Source: Anaerolineae bacterium
Lineage (GTDB): Bacteria; Chloroflexota; Anaerolineae; Aggregatilineales; Phototrophicaceae
Direction of reading: 5' to 3'
Length of the DNA: 64,000 bases
Assembly (NCBI GenBank): GCA_022821805.1
Contig: JAJECX010000001.1
Coordinates: forward strand, 1-64,000
Shown: piece after piece, positions 44,434-53,976 of the stretch
Numbering within the stretch: the stretch's first letter is position 1
How the letters are laid out: each line of letters begins with the position of its first letter
Program-made: the position numbers and the translations under genes
Notes under the pieces: generated by a model
The model's input: only the letters and a program-made list of their open reading frames with translations
What the model was told of the DNA's origin: nothing
The model's database searches: none

Positions 44434-45227
44434 GGATTGGCGATCGTCGCGCGAATGACGGTGCCGGGGATGACGAAGTCAAAGTCGTCGCTGATGATGC
44501 TGGCGGGCAGGCGAAACGCGCGCTTGATGTCTTCCGACGTTTCGTTAAATATGGTTCTGATCATATCGGTATGCTGGCGCGGCGTGTCCATGCGGCGCGT
44601 CCAAGCGTCGAAATGCAGCGTCAGATCGAAAGTCATGACGACCTCTGGCCTGAACCCCGCGCTCGTCAGCATAGCGCGCCATTCTGAGATTCTGTAATCG
44701 CGGACGTGCGACGGATCGCGCAAGAGCTCAATCGTCTGTAGGAAAGTATCCTGGGCGTAATCTTCCCGCGCCATGATATCACTGATGAGCAGGGCGCCGT
44801 CGGCATTGAGCAGGCGCCGAAACTCGGCCAGCGCTCGCTCGGGCTGCCCCCAGTGATGAGCGCTGTATCGGGTCACGATCAGGTCGAAGCTTTCGTCGGC
44901 GAAGGGCAGGCGCTCAACGTCAGCTAACTGCGCGCGTACATTGCTTACGCCTCGTTCACTCGTGAGCAGCCCTACCTGTTTCAGCATTGGCGGAGTGAAG
45001 TCGCAAGCGATGACCAGATCAGCATGCGCGGCAAATGCCAGCGCGGTATGACCGGCGCCGCAGCCGGCGTCGAGTACACGCGAGTCTTGCCCGAGCGTAG
45101 ATACCTGGACCATCCGATCCAGATCGGCTCCAGCCGCATGCACTTTGCTCTTGCGGTAGTTGGAGGCGACATCGGCGAATCGCTGCTGAACCTGCTGTTT
45201 TATATCTAGCGGCGCGCGCTTGGGCAT
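44430..45227 (-). CDS. SAM-dependent methyltransferase, class I
   Basis: 265 residues. Motif I VLDAGCGAGHTALAFA is near residue 50, followed by the acidic ACDFTPPML, motif II-like AQLADVERLPFADESFDLIVTRYSAHHW, and a post-motif ALLISDIMA. This is the UbiE/Coq5-like methyltransferase-11 arrangement. The N-terminal QQRFADVASNYRKS is typical of that group. Substrate unknown; nothing nearby points to quinone synthesis. Divergent from rpoB. Confidence 0.85.
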   Translation of the reverse strand: MPKRAPLDIKQQVQQRFADVASNYRKSKVHAAGADLDRMVQVSTLGQDSRVLDAGCGAGHTALAFAAHADLVIACDFTPPMLKQVGLLTSERGVSNVRAQLADVERLPFADESFDLIVTRYSAHHWGQPERALAEFRRLLNADGALLISDIMAREDYAQDTFLQTIELLRDPSHVRDYRISEWRAMLTSAGFRPEVVMTFDLTLHFDAWTRRMDTPRQHTDMIRTIFNETSEDIKRAFRLPASIISDDFDFVIPGTVIRATIANP

Positions 45228-45265
45228 GTGGCAGCGCTGTCCTTTTGCCTCGGTAAAGAAAGTGC

Positions 45266-45293
45266 TTGCATTTTCCGCGGGTTTTGGTACACT
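45266..45293 (+). promoter_or_regulatory. Candidate rpoB promoter P1
   Basis: TTGCAT (45266-45271) and TACACT (45288-45293), spacer 16, with an extended -10 TGG directly before TACACT. First of three similar promoters in the 322-bp region 45228-45549, which holds no other gene. Confidence 0.45.
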
Positions 45294-45337
45294 GTTAGCA
45301 TGCTACTATGAATAACGGTCCTTTCATAAGGTTTGTC

Positions 45338-45367
45338 TTGACAAGACCGGCGTTATTCGATTACACT
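45338..45367 (+). promoter_or_regulatory. Candidate rpoB promoter P2
   Basis: Consensus TTGACA (45338-45343) and TACACT (45362-45367), spacer 18. The best of the three. Confidence 0.55.
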
Positions 45368-45400
45368 GCTAGTTTGCTGTCCTCTTCCCGTCACAATCTG

Positions 45401-45430
45401 TTGGAACCGTGAAAACTGGTCAAATACACT
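45401..45430 (+). promoter_or_regulatory. Candidate rpoB promoter P3
   Basis: TTGGAA (45401-45406) and TACACT (45425-45430), spacer 18. It predicts a leader of about 110 nt. All three -10 boxes are followed by CTG-like bases (TACACTGtTAG, TACACTGcTAG, TACACTGtTTG). Confidence 0.45.
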
Positions 45431-45549
45431 GTTTGTGTTGGTTGTGCTTTGTCATTCGCCTTTATCACCGCGCAGAAGCAGTGTAGCCGCTTTCCTGTTG
45501 TCGATTCTCACCCTCAGCCGAGTCAGCTATTTGTCCAAGGAGCCGCGTC

Positions 45550-48500
45550 TTGAAACACTATTATAATGTCAAGAATTACGCTCGCACGCCGGAAATCCAG
45601 GAACTGCCATCGCTAATTGATGTACAGAAGAAGTCTTTTGAAGATTTCTTCTACGGGGGCAGGCTGAAGGAACTCTTCGACGAGATCAATCCCATCCAAA
45701 GTTTCAACGAAAATCTGTCGCTGTACTTCCCGGGCAACCATCCGGAGGCGCAGGAGTTTGATTTCAGCGAGCCGCCGCTGGAACATCGTCCTTACAAGCT
45801 GCTGAATGAAACCCAGAAACCAAAGAAGGGCTTGCAGATTTATATGCAAGAGCCCAAATACGATGAAGAGGAATGCATTGAGCGGGATATGTCGTACGCC
45901 GCTCCGCTGTATGTGCAGGTCGCATTGGTCAATCATGAGCAGGGCGACGAAATCATCCGCCAGTACGTCTTTCTCGGCGAGTTTCCGCTCATGACCGAGA
46001 AGGGCACCTTCATAATAAATGGAACGGAACGGGTCGTCGTCAGCCAGTTGATCCGCTCGCCGGGCGTGTATTTTGACGTGGAAGAAGAACGCGCCACCGG
46101 GCGCTTGCTGTCCAATGCAAAAATGATACCCGATCGCGGCGCCTGGATGGAGTTTGAGACCAAGAGAACCGATTACATCACCATCAAATTCAATCGCAAG
46201 CGAACCATTCCTGTTACGGTATTGCTGCGCGCCTTGGCGGCGGTGGATGATGGGCTGCCAGCGAAGTTTTCGCCAATCAAGACGGGCGAGGACGAAGAAA
46301 TCCTGTCCTTGTTTGCCGATGTCGACACCGACGAAACGCACAAGTTCATTGAGGGCTGTTTCAAGAATGAGCCCGACTGGACCGCCGCGATGAAGAAGCA
46401 CAAGACGAAAGAGGTGTCGGAAGCGGCGCTGATTGAGTTCTTCAACAAGATGCGGCCAGGCGATCCCGAGAAGCTGGAAAGCGCCCGCGAATACCTCGCG
46501 GGGCAACTCTTTGACCAGCGGCGCTATGACCTGGAGCGGGTGGGTCGCTACAAGTTGAATCAGCGGCTGGCGCATAAAGAGCATTTCTCGAAAAGGGATT
46601 TCGAGAAAATCGAGCGCCATCGAACGATTATCAAAGCCGATATCGTCAAGTTGGTTGAGCACATGATTCGCATCAATAATGGCGACCGCGCCAAAGATGA
46701 CATTGATCATTTGGGCAATCGCCGGGTCAAGACCGTCGGCGAATTGATCGGGAACAAGCTGCGCATCGGCATGCGGCGGATGGAGCGGGTGGTCAAGGAG
46801 CGGATGTCCATCCGAGAAGCGGAGCAGTTGACACCGGTTTCGCTGGTGAATATCCGCCCGATTGTAGCGGCTGTGCGCGAATTCTTCGGCTCGTCGCAGC
46901 TATCCCAGTTTATGGAGCAGACGAATCCATTGTCGGAATTGACGCACAAGCGAACGCTCTCGGCGCTGGGACCGGGCGGCCTTCGGCGCGAACGAGCCGG
47001 TTTTGATGTGCGCGATGTGCATCACAGCCACTATGGGCGCATCTGCCCGATCGAGACGCCGGAAGGACCGAACATCGGTTTGATCGGCCGCCTGGCGAGT
47101 TATGCGCGGGTGAACGAGCTTGGATTTATCGAAACGCCGTACCGCCAGGTGGTGAATTCAATGGCTGTCGATGATCCGAATTTGATCGGCCGTGTTGTCC
47201 GCGATGATATCGAGAATTCGCGCGGCAAAGTATTCATTGAAGAAGACACGGTGATCGACAAGAAAACAGTCACCAGGCTGAAGCGGTCCAAAGTAAAGGA
47301 AGTGCCAGTCGTTCCCTTTGCGACGCACGAAATTACCTATCTGTCCGCGGATGACGAAGACAAGTTCATCATCGCCCAGGCGAACGCGCGCTTGGATGAT
47401 CGGGATCAGTTCATTTCCAATCGCGTTTCGGCGAGATATGAACAAGGTTTCGTATCGGTGGCGCCGCAGCGAATCGACTATATGGACATCGCGCCGCGGC
47501 AAATCGTCGGCATCAGCGCCGCGCTGATACCCTTCCTGTCCCATGACGCCGCCAATCGCGCCTTGATGGGCTCCAATATGCAGCGGCAGGCGGTGCCCTT
47601 GATCACGCCAGATGTGTCGGTTGTCAGCACCGGCATGGAACGGCAGGCGGCGTCGGACAGCGGTCAGGTTTTGATGTCTGACATTGAAGCGGAGGTCATC
47701 AGCGTGCAGGGCCACCGCGTCATTGTGCGGACCGCGGAGGGAGAGGAGCATACTTTCCAACTGCGCAAATACGAGCGCTCCAATCAGTCGACGTGTATAG
47801 ACCAGCGTCCGGTTGTGCACAAGGGAGACTGGATTAAACCAGGCGACATCGTGGCGGACAGCTCGTCGACCTATGACGGTCATCTGGCGCTGGGTCACGA
47901 TGTGTTGACCTGCTTTCTGTCTTGGGACGGCGGCAATTACGAGGACGCGCTGCTCGTCAGCGAGGATATGCTGCGCAATGACAAGTTCACCAGCATCCAT
48001 ATTGAAAAGCACGAGATTGAAGCGCGCGACACCAAGTTGGGCGCCGAGGAAATCACCTACGATATTCCCAACGTTGGCGAGGACGCGCTGAAAGACCTGG
48101 ATGAGCATGGCATTGTGCGCATCGGCGCCGAGGTGGGACCGAATGACATCCTCGTCGGCAAAATTACGCCAAAGGGCGAGAAAGAACTCTCGCCGGAGGA
48201 GAAACTGCTGCGCGCGATCTTTGGCGAGCAGGCGCGTGAAGTTCGGGATTCGTCCTTGCGACTTCCACATGGCGATCGCGGGAAGGTAATCGATGTCAAG
48301 GTCTTCACCCGGGAAGAACATCCTGACTTGTCCGCCGGCGTAGAGAAGATGGTTCGCGTCAGCGTCGCGCAGCGCCGCAAGCTAACCGTTGGCGACAAAA
48401 TGGCGGGCCGGCACGGCAACAAAGGGGTCATCTCCAAGATTGTCACGGTTGAGGATATGCCGTATATCGAGGGCGGCATTCCGGTAGAAATCATCCTCAA

Positions 48501-49599
48501 CCCACTTGGCGTTCCCAGCCGCATGAATATCGGGCAGATTCTTGAGCTCCACTTGGGCTGGGCGGCTGATCGACTCGGTTTCCGCGCGATAACGCCGGTC
48601 TTCGATGGCGTCAAAGAGCAGGAGATCCAAGCCGAGCTTGGCCGCGCCTGGATGATCGACTGGGCTTGGAAGTGGACGACCGAGCGCGCCTGGGAGAGCC
48701 ACGAGCGGCTGGCGGAAGCCGCTGGTATCGCGCCCGATGACTTTGACGACGACATGCATGTTATCTGCGCCTATCTGGTCGATCGTGTGGGTGAATCCGG
48801 CTTGTACGACAATGAAGCGATCATCCTGGAGCGCGACGAGATCTACGTAAGGCGAGTCGCCGTTGCCGAGATGCTGCGCGAGTTCGGGCATGATCCGGAC
48901 GCGGTGATGGTATACGACAACAGCGAACTCAGCAGCGAAGAACGCGACAATCGCGATGCCAGAGCCATCAATGTATCGATTCGTCTGTGGATTCAGCATC
49001 ATGCCGCGGATGGCATTGAGCTGTCGGAAGAACTAACCGTGCGCGAACTGTTTGAAATCGCCGATCGCGTGATGTTTGAAACCAACGTTCCAGTGCCGCA
49101 TTATGGCAAGCATACGCTGTACGACGGGCGCACCGGCGAGCCATTTGATCGTCATGTCGCCGTTGGTTACGTGCATATGCTCAAGCTGGCGCATCTGGTG
49201 GAGGACAAAGCGCACGCGCGCTCGACCGGTCCATACAGCCTGGTCACGCAGCAGCCGCTCGGCGGCAAGGCGCAATTCGGCGGTCAGCGCTTCGGCGAGA
49301 TGGAAGTCTGGGCGCTGGAGGCGTATGGCGCCGCCCATATCCTGCAAGAAATGCTGACGGTGAAATCCGACGATGTGCAGGGGCGCGTCAAGACTTACGA
49401 GAGCATCGTCAAGGGCGAACCGATTGAAGAGCCGGGCATCCCCACCAGCTTCCGCGTCTTGGTCAAAGAATTGCAGAGCCTGGGCTTGTCGGTGGAAGCG
49501 ATCACCGGATCGGGCGATGTCATTCGCTTTGGCAAGTACGACGAACAGTCGCGCAAGCCGCAGCCGGAGACGGGGCTGCTGGGCTTGGGGACGGGGTAG
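45550..49599 (+). CDS. rpoB: RNA polymerase beta subunit
   Basis: 1349 residues. The start is a TTG at 45550 with AAGGAG 8 nt upstream. The product opens [24 protein letters not shown] as expected. Conserved blocks include [49 protein letters not shown] (rifampicin region), [34 protein letters not shown] and the C-terminal [25 protein letters not shown]. It is the catalytic-core subunit pairing with RpoC. Unusually rpoC does not follow: a strong terminator lies 44 bp after the stop, and the next genes converge on it. Confidence 0.98.
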   Translation: MKHYYNVKNYARTPEIQELPSLIDVQKKSFEDFFYGGRLKELFDEINPIQSFNENLSLYFPGNHPEAQEFDFSEPPLEHRPYKLLNETQKPKKGLQIYMQEPKYDEEECIERDMSYAAPLYVQVALVNHEQGDEIIRQYVFLGEFPLMTEKGTFIINGTERVVVSQLIRSPGVYFDVEEERATGRLLSNAKMIPDRGAWMEFETKRTDYITIKFNRKRTIPVTVLLRALAAVDDGLPAKFSPIKTGEDEEILSLFADVDTDETHKFIEGCFKNEPDWTAAMKKHKTKEVSEAALIEFFNKMRPGDPEKLESAREYLAGQLFDQRRYDLERVGRYKLNQRLAHKEHFSKRDFEKIERHRTIIKADIVKLVEHMIRINNGDRAKDDIDHLGNRRVKTVGELIGNKLRIGMRRMERVVKERMSIREAEQLTPVSLVNIRPIVAAVREFFGSSQLSQFMEQTNPLSELTHKRTLSALGPGGLRRERAGFDVRDVHHSHYGRICPIETPEGPNIGLIGRLASYARVNELGFIETPYRQVVNSMAVDDPNLIGRVVRDDIENSRGKVFIEEDTVIDKKTVTRLKRSKVKEVPVVPFATHEITYLSADDEDKFIIAQANARLDDRDQFISNRVSARYEQGFVSVAPQRIDYMDIAPRQIVGISAALIPFLSHDAANRALMGSNMQRQAVPLITPDVSVVSTGMERQAASDSGQVLMSDIEAEVISVQGHRVIVRTAEGEEHTFQLRKYERSNQSTCIDQRPVVHKGDWIKPGDIVADSSSTYDGHLALGHDVLTCFLSWDGGNYEDALLVSEDMLRNDKFTSIHIEKHEIEARDTKLGAEEITYDIPNVGEDALKDLDEHGIVRIGAEVGPNDILVGKITPKGEKELSPEEKLLRAIFGEQAREVRDSSLRLPHGDRGKVIDVKVFTREEHPDLSAGVEKMVRVSVAQRRKLTVGDKMAGRHGNKGVISKIVTVEDMPYIEGGIPVEIILNPLGVPSRMNIGQILELHLGWAADRLGFRAITPVFDGVKEQEIQAELGRAWMIDWAWKWTTERAWESHERLAEAAGIAPDDFDDDMHVICAYLVDRVGESGLYDNEAIILERDEIYVRRVAVAEMLREFGHDPDAVMVYDNSELSSEERDNRDARAINVSIRLWIQHHAADGIELSEELTVRELFEIADRVMFETNVPVPHYGKHTLYDGRTGEPFDRHVAVGYVHMLKLAHLVEDKAHARSTGPYSLVTQQPLGGKAQFGGQRFGEMEVWALEAYGAAHILQEMLTVKSDDVQGRVKTYESIVKGEPIEEPGIPTSFRVLVKELQSLGLSVEAITGSGDVIRFGKYDEQSRKPQPETGLLGLGTG

Positions 49600-49642
49600 G
49601 CTTCTTCCGCGCGGAGCTCTGGGATGCTAAGAGACGGACATG

Positions 49643-49672
49643 GGCGTATCTAAGTGATGCGCCTTTATTTTT
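49643..49672 (+). terminator. Rho-independent terminator after rpoB
   Basis: Stem GGCGTATC (49643-49650) with GATGCGCC (49656-49663), one G-T wobble, 5-nt loop TAAGT, followed by TTTATTTTT (49664-49672). It points in the rpoB direction. Confidence 0.85.
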
Positions 49673-49693
49673 CTAGGCAGTTTTTCTCTCGCC

Positions 49694-50455
49694 TCACCTG
49701 AAATACGCGTCGCGTGCGGAGTCCAGCACCTCGCAGACGATAGCGCGCAATTCATCTTCCGGATAATGCTGCGGCAAAAGCGCTGAGCCGGGTCCCCTGG
49801 CTGGGAAACGCTTGCTCAGGGCTTGCTGGTAAACCCTAAAGCCTGCTTTTCGATACGTCTCCCTCAGCGCCGGTTGCTGCCGCCGCAGCCAATAAAGCAC
49901 TGCTTGTCGTAGCTCGTAGGAGCGCAATGAAGAGCAGTGGAACAGGTCGTACGCGTTGCTGTATTTCCAGCCGAATACTTCACCGGCGTCATGCAGCTGC
50001 TGCTCGCGCAGCCAATAGCCGACTTCCAGAAAACGATAGGCGCTGGCGTCTTTTGGTTTCGCTTGCCATTTCGTTGCCCGGGCAGGGATAAGCACACGCC
50101 AGCGCGTCTCTTGCGTGGCGTCGTGGCGGACTCCGTACCAAGCTTTGGGTGTTAGCGCTTGCCATAGCAAGGTGCGCTCTTCCCCTTGGAGCGCCTCGTG
50201 CCGCAAAATTTCGCTGATATGAACTGCGCGTCCCAAGACCCATACCTGCTCAAAGGAATTGAAGCGCGCTTTGCCATTTTCGTGTTTCGTGATGACGGTC
50301 AGCGCGTGCCAAGCCATATCCAACAGGGCGTCCAGCGCTTGGTCGAGTGCTTCGGCGTCGGCGCGGTATTCTTCGGGGCTGAAGAAGTAGCGGCGGCCCG
50401 TGCGGATGGAGTTGCCGAGGGCGCCGTCGCGCTCACTCCAGACGAGGACGGGCAT
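49694..50455 (-). CDS. Unknown protein, third gene of the GHKL/HARE-HTH island
   Basis: 253 residues from the ATG at 50455, which overlaps the upstream GHKL stop as TAATG and has GGAG 8 nt before it. The frame opens further upstream but only inside the ATPase gene. It is soluble and rich in Trp, Arg and Tyr, mainly helical, with no signal peptide or membrane helix. Stretches such as FNSFEQVWVLGRAVHISEIL, VGYWLREQQLHDAGEVFGW and LYWLRRQQPALRETYRKAG suggest helical binding surfaces. No catalytic motif is recognised. Tight coupling to the GHKL ATPase implies a partner in the same complex. It converges on rpoB. Confidence 0.7.
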   Translation of the reverse strand: MPVLVWSERDGALGNSIRTGRRYFFSPEEYRADAEALDQALDALLDMAWHALTVITKHENGKARFNSFEQVWVLGRAVHISEILRHEALQGEERTLLWQALTPKAWYGVRHDATQETRWRVLIPARATKWQAKPKDASAYRFLEVGYWLREQQLHDAGEVFGWKYSNAYDLFHCSSLRSYELRQAVLYWLRRQQPALRETYRKAGFRVYQQALSKRFPARGPGSALLPQHYPEDELRAIVCEVLDSARDAYFR

Positions 50456-53070
50456 TAGTCGTTCTCCTGCGCAAAGATCTCCAACATGATTGCTACCGTC
50501 TCGCGCCAAGTCTGCGCGAATTGAATGGGAGATTCGGCTGTTTTGCTCAGGTTCTCCAGCCCTCGATTGAACGCGTCCCATATATCGTGGCTGCGGCTCT
50601 CATCATACAACTGGTCATAGTTGCTGTCATTCCCACTTTCTTTCGGTCGCAGCGCCCATTCCAGCAAGCCGTTAGCGCTGATTTCTGCGATAAATGCCAG
50701 CCGTCCCTGCAGAGCGCGCCGCTGCCGCTGAATCTCCTTCATCTCGGTGTACAGCGGATAATCGGCAGAGTAGGTTAGTAGGTCAAGGTCTTTATTCATC
50801 AGCCACATAACCTTTTGGTTTAACTGTTCAATTTCAAAGGGAAGATTGTTTTGGCTGTTGCCGGGGTCGCGCTGGAAGTAAACTTGGCAGCGGGCATGGG
50901 CAACATGATCTCGGTTTTCGTCGTACAGATCTGCGCTAATGGTAAACCGACCGCTTGACGTTGGCATACGCATGGGCTGGATCCCATCAAAAGCCATTGA
51001 TGCAGACTGATGCGGATCAAGCAGTTGGAGCTGCTCAGTCAGGACGGCTTGGCGGCGCGGGGAATCACCTGCCGGCGTACCCTCCAATTCTATAGGCTCA
51101 TCTCGAGCAAGTACATTATCTTCGAAAGTCGCCGTAAGCTGGAATGAGCCTGGTTGCGTTGTCCGGTTGCGGGCGTTGATTTGTAGCTGCAATTCTTCGC
51201 CGTGGTCAATGCGAGTCTTATCTTCCTCGCTAATGTTCACTGCACTAATGGAGAGCGTGACCGGATTCTTCTCTGGCGGTGGCGGCGGCTCTGCTTGGAC
51301 GTAAACTTTCCGCGCAGCGCTTTTCACGCGTTGGTCGCGATACACTACAACCGCTCGCAAACGACACTCGCCCGGCTCGGAGCATTCGATTTGCTGCTCG
51401 CGACTGGCTTTTCCGCGCAGAATCTGCCAATCTCCAAGCTCAAATTGCTTCTGGGCGCGGTCTTTGCCCCACTCCTTGCTAACGGCGTCGTCACGCCTGA
51501 AAATCTCTTTCGCTTTGCCACTGTCATCCACCCACTCAACTATCAGGTGGGCGCTGCCGATTAATTCTTCGCTGGGCTCAACGCCCACTTCGACAAATAC
51601 ATTGCTGAGAGACTGCCCCCAATCAACGCGGGCAGAATTCGGATCGGGATACTGCAGAGCAAGCCGGCAATCCCAAAGCAGCCTGGTCCCCTCGTCTTCG
51701 CCCGTGTTATACGATGGCTTCGGTTTGCGACCATTTGGGTTAAGGAAGGTCTCCATGAAGCGGGCATGCGTGGACTTTTCGCGCGGCGATACCTGCTGAG
51801 TGGTGATTGATGTCGCAGCTTCCCAGCCCATTGTTGCGCTGAACTCGCTCGTGCAGGAATCTAACTGGTCGCGCAGGTCACGAACAATTTCGCCTTTTTT
51901 GCCTCTGGCGTCAAAGCCGTCATGTTGCGAGTTTTCCGCCCCTCGCAGCGTGCTGTCGGTGTGTTTGTCAAATTCGACATAGCCGCGAAAGCCCGGTCGC
52001 TTATCGATCGGAATGTAGTCGCCAAAGTCTTGCCGGGCGCCACGAGTCTCTATCCACTGCGAGCCGCGCAGAATCTGAATGCCGGCATATTCTGGATGAT
52101 CCGGGACGATCTCGTCCTCATGCAAGGCATCGCTATGCAACAAGACCAGACGGCGAATTTGATGCCCGGTGCCAAATGTCACATCACCCCAAATGCAAGC
52201 CCGGCCATCGTCCGACAGTTCGAGCCAGCTTCCTTTGCTTGACGGTTTACCACGTTTTCGCGGCAAGTCACGCCACCACGATGGCACAACGATTTCTTCC
52301 GCGTCGCCGTTCTCGTCGATAACGCGAACCCGCAGTCTGCCGGTTTGGATTGCGCGCCACCAGCAGCGCTGCAGCCAGCGTGATAGTTCGCTGGCTGGCC
52401 TCATGCTTCTCGCCTCATCCTCGTTTAGAAAAGGGACGATGATTCGCGTGCCGACTTCGCGCAAGGGCTTCAACCCGAGCGGTACAGAAAGGCCGTCGTA
52501 AAGTTGGTAGGTCTCGAGTTGAATCGCGGCTGTTGCTTTTTCACCAAATAATGGCGGAGAAAGGACTTGATCCGCCGGTTGCGCAAACCGCATTCCGAAG
52601 CGATATTCGTCATTTTCGAGTAGCGTGTCATATAGCATAAGCATGCGACGCGTTTCGCCTGGTACATTTGAATGATAGAGAAACGCTGCCTTGCCTTGCC
52701 CACGTGAGCCAAGAGCATCCTCGTTTTCTTTCGTGTAGCCTTGCGCTTCAAATGCCGCCCAGTTCTCGTCGGGTTTCAGTTTGGAACCCCGCGCTTTCAA
52801 TTGTTCGGCGGTCACCAAGTCACCGCGCAATCCGGTGGTGCCTTTGTCGGTGACGGTGAGCAGTAAGCAGGCTGCGCCGCTGTTTGTAGCTCGACGTAGC
52901 AGACGGTACTCCACTTCGACCTGCTGTTTTCCGTTCCGTCTTGCATCCAGCGCGTTTTGCACAGGCTCCTGCGCCAGCGCCCGCAGCGGGCCCATTTTGT
53001 AGCCATCAATGATATTCGTGACTACCTGCACCATATCGGTAGCGGTGTTGGTGAATTGCCCAGCTTTCAT
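50455..53070 (-). CDS. GHKL (Bergerat-fold) ATPase, large multidomain
   Basis: 871 residues; GGAG precedes the ATG at 53070. Bergerat motifs are clear: N-box E35-P-V-Q-N39-A-L-D42, G1 box D75-K-G77, and G2 box G121-S-R-G-Q-G-K127. The GHKL plus transducer-like region covers roughly residues 1-400. A beta-sandwich-like part at ~500-600 ends in a PPPPP linker, followed by another beta-rich segment (~610-760) and a helical C-terminus (EIQRQRRALQGRLAFIAEI). There is no His-kinase phosphoacceptor, MutL endonuclease motif or topoisomerase domain. This places it nearest to MORC/Hsp90-like stand-alone GHKL ATPases, several of which occur in restriction or other defence loci. It is 24 bp after the HARE-HTH gene and overlaps the 3' partner gene. 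Confidence 0.8.
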   Translation of the reverse strand: MKAGQFTNTATDMVQVVTNIIDGYKMGPLRALAQEPVQNALDARRNGKQQVEVEYRLLRRATNSGAACLLLTVTDKGTTGLRGDLVTAEQLKARGSKLKPDENWAAFEAQGYTKENEDALGSRGQGKAAFLYHSNVPGETRRMLMLYDTLLENDEYRFGMRFAQPADQVLSPPLFGEKATAAIQLETYQLYDGLSVPLGLKPLREVGTRIIVPFLNEDEARSMRPASELSRWLQRCWWRAIQTGRLRVRVIDENGDAEEIVVPSWWRDLPRKRGKPSSKGSWLELSDDGRACIWGDVTFGTGHQIRRLVLLHSDALHEDEIVPDHPEYAGIQILRGSQWIETRGARQDFGDYIPIDKRPGFRGYVEFDKHTDSTLRGAENSQHDGFDARGKKGEIVRDLRDQLDSCTSEFSATMGWEAATSITTQQVSPREKSTHARFMETFLNPNGRKPKPSYNTGEDEGTRLLWDCRLALQYPDPNSARVDWGQSLSNVFVEVGVEPSEELIGSAHLIVEWVDDSGKAKEIFRRDDAVSKEWGKDRAQKQFELGDWQILRGKASREQQIECSEPGECRLRAVVVYRDQRVKSAARKVYVQAEPPPPPEKNPVTLSISAVNISEEDKTRIDHGEELQLQINARNRTTQPGSFQLTATFEDNVLARDEPIELEGTPAGDSPRRQAVLTEQLQLLDPHQSASMAFDGIQPMRMPTSSGRFTISADLYDENRDHVAHARCQVYFQRDPGNSQNNLPFEIEQLNQKVMWLMNKDLDLLTYSADYPLYTEMKEIQRQRRALQGRLAFIAEISANGLLEWALRPKESGNDSNYDQLYDESRSHDIWDAFNRGLENLSKTAESPIQFAQTWRETVAIMLEIFAQEND

Positions 53071-53094
53071 CCCAATTTACTCCGTTCTCTTGGT

Positions 53095-53631
53095 CTATTG
53101 AGTACTATTATCACGCTTGCTGCGCCGCCTACGCGCGCCGACATTGCGCGCATCCGGATAATCTTCCCGCAGCGCGTAAAAGCCCTTGCTCGTGGGGCGG
53201 ATGAAGCGCCGATCCTTCTCATCTCGCCGATTGTCATCCTGCGTCATGCGCGAAACCAGCGCGCCAGCGGGGTCCTGGCCTCGAATCACCGCGCCCCGCT
53301 TCACAATCTCATCAGCCAGGTCACGATAATGCATCGGCTCTCCCGAACGTTCACGCAAGACTTTTACTACCATGTTCAGCAATTCCGGCGTGGGAGTAGA
53401 CGAGGAACTTGCGCCGCGTCGTCTAGGCTTTGGCTCGTTGCTCCGCGGCGGTTCAGCGGAAAGCAACGCTTGTACATGGCCGAGTCGCTCTTCTTTGAAT
53501 CGGCGTTCTCGTGTTTTCTCTTCGATTTCCTGGCGCAACTGCTCAATCGCTTGTTGCAGTTTGTCACGCTCTCTGCCCAATGAAGTTGCCAGATCGCTAT
53601 CCATTGAGTGATTATCGTTCTTATTCTGCAT
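53095..53631 (-). CDS. Coiled-coil protein with C-terminal HARE-HTH domain
   Basis: About 178 residues from the ATG at 53631. A GTG at 53661 lies at or upstream of the predicted transcription start, so it is disfavoured. Residues ~15-60 form a charged coiled coil (RERDKLQQAIEQLRQEIEEK). After a Ser/Pro-rich linker, residues ~85-155 match a HARE-HTH: LLNMVVKVLRERSGEPMHYRDLADEIVKRG, GALVSRMTQDDNR, RFIRPTSKGFYAL. HARE-HTH domains (established) occur in restriction enzymes, RNA polymerase delta subunits and eukaryotic chromatin proteins and are thought to bind DNA. It is first in the island operon and may recruit the GHKL ATPase to DNA (inference). Confidence 0.75.
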   Translation of the reverse strand: MQNKNDNHSMDSDLATSLGRERDKLQQAIEQLRQEIEEKTRERRFKEERLGHVQALLSAEPPRSNEPKPRRRGASSSSTPTPELLNMVVKVLRERSGEPMHYRDLADEIVKRGAVIRGQDPAGALVSRMTQDDNRRDEKDRRFIRPTSKGFYALREDYPDARNVGARRRRSKRDNSTQ

Positions 53632-53639
53632 GTCTAAAT

Positions 53640-53653
53640 CCAATAATAATTGG
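53640..53653. promoter_or_regulatory. Candidate operator of the GHKL/HARE island
   Basis: CCAAT (53640-53644) and ATTGG (53649-53653) form a perfect inverted repeat with a 4-nt centre. It lies between the island's predicted start site and the ATG of its first gene, a position suited to repression. Confidence 0.3.
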
Positions 53654-53664
53654 TTTCTCACTCT

Positions 53665-53692
53665 ATACTACACATCATTATTGTCATGTCAA
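53665..53692 (-). promoter_or_regulatory. Promoter of the GHKL/HARE island
   Basis: On the minus strand, consensus TTGACA (53687-53692) and TAGTAT (53665-53670), spacer 16, in a distinctly AT-rich stretch. TATAGA shifted by three bases is an alternative -10. A second inverted repeat, ATTCAC / GTGAAT with a 10-nt loop (53714-53735), lies 22 bp upstream of the -35. Confidence 0.6.
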
Positions 53693-53735
53693 GAGAAAAT
53701 TTGGCTAACTTTTATTCACCATAGTAAGTGTGAAT

Positions 53736-53976
53736 ATGGCATTCTATATTATCGTAGCAGCATACCGGGGCGTCGTGTAGTTCACCCGCCAGAATGAAAT
53801 TGGTCAAGTCGGTTCGGGGGGATTCATCGCGGCGAACTGCGCAACAGGGCGGGCATTGGCCTGGATGAATCGGTCGGGCGCAAAATGGTACTTTGCCTCG
53901 CTTGATTTTGCGAAACTTGTATGCTAATCTCACTGGTATCTGATTTGTTCCAAAAAGCACAAATGGTTGGAGTCCG
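53736..53976. other. Intergenic region between the island and nuoA
   Basis: This 241-bp stretch separates the divergent island and nuo operons (total gap 345 bp). Composition returns to the GC-rich average here. No ORF with a ribosome site, tRNA or strong sigma-70 promoter for nuoA was found; TATGCT at 53920-53925 is the only -10-like match and has no convincing -35. Confidence 0.4.

Noticed and set aside
45228..45549. Ribosomal-protein leader or riboswitch before rpoB
   Set aside because: No conserved leader fold or long stem could be drawn; three promoter-like blocks account for the visible signals.
47158..48321. 387-codon open frame on the minus strand
   Set aside because: Lies wholly inside rpoB on the opposite strand and has no family-like features.
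53661..53661. GTG start for the HARE-HTH gene
   Set aside because: It lies at or upstream of the transcription start predicted from the consensus promoter at 53665-53692; the ATG at 53631 fits better.
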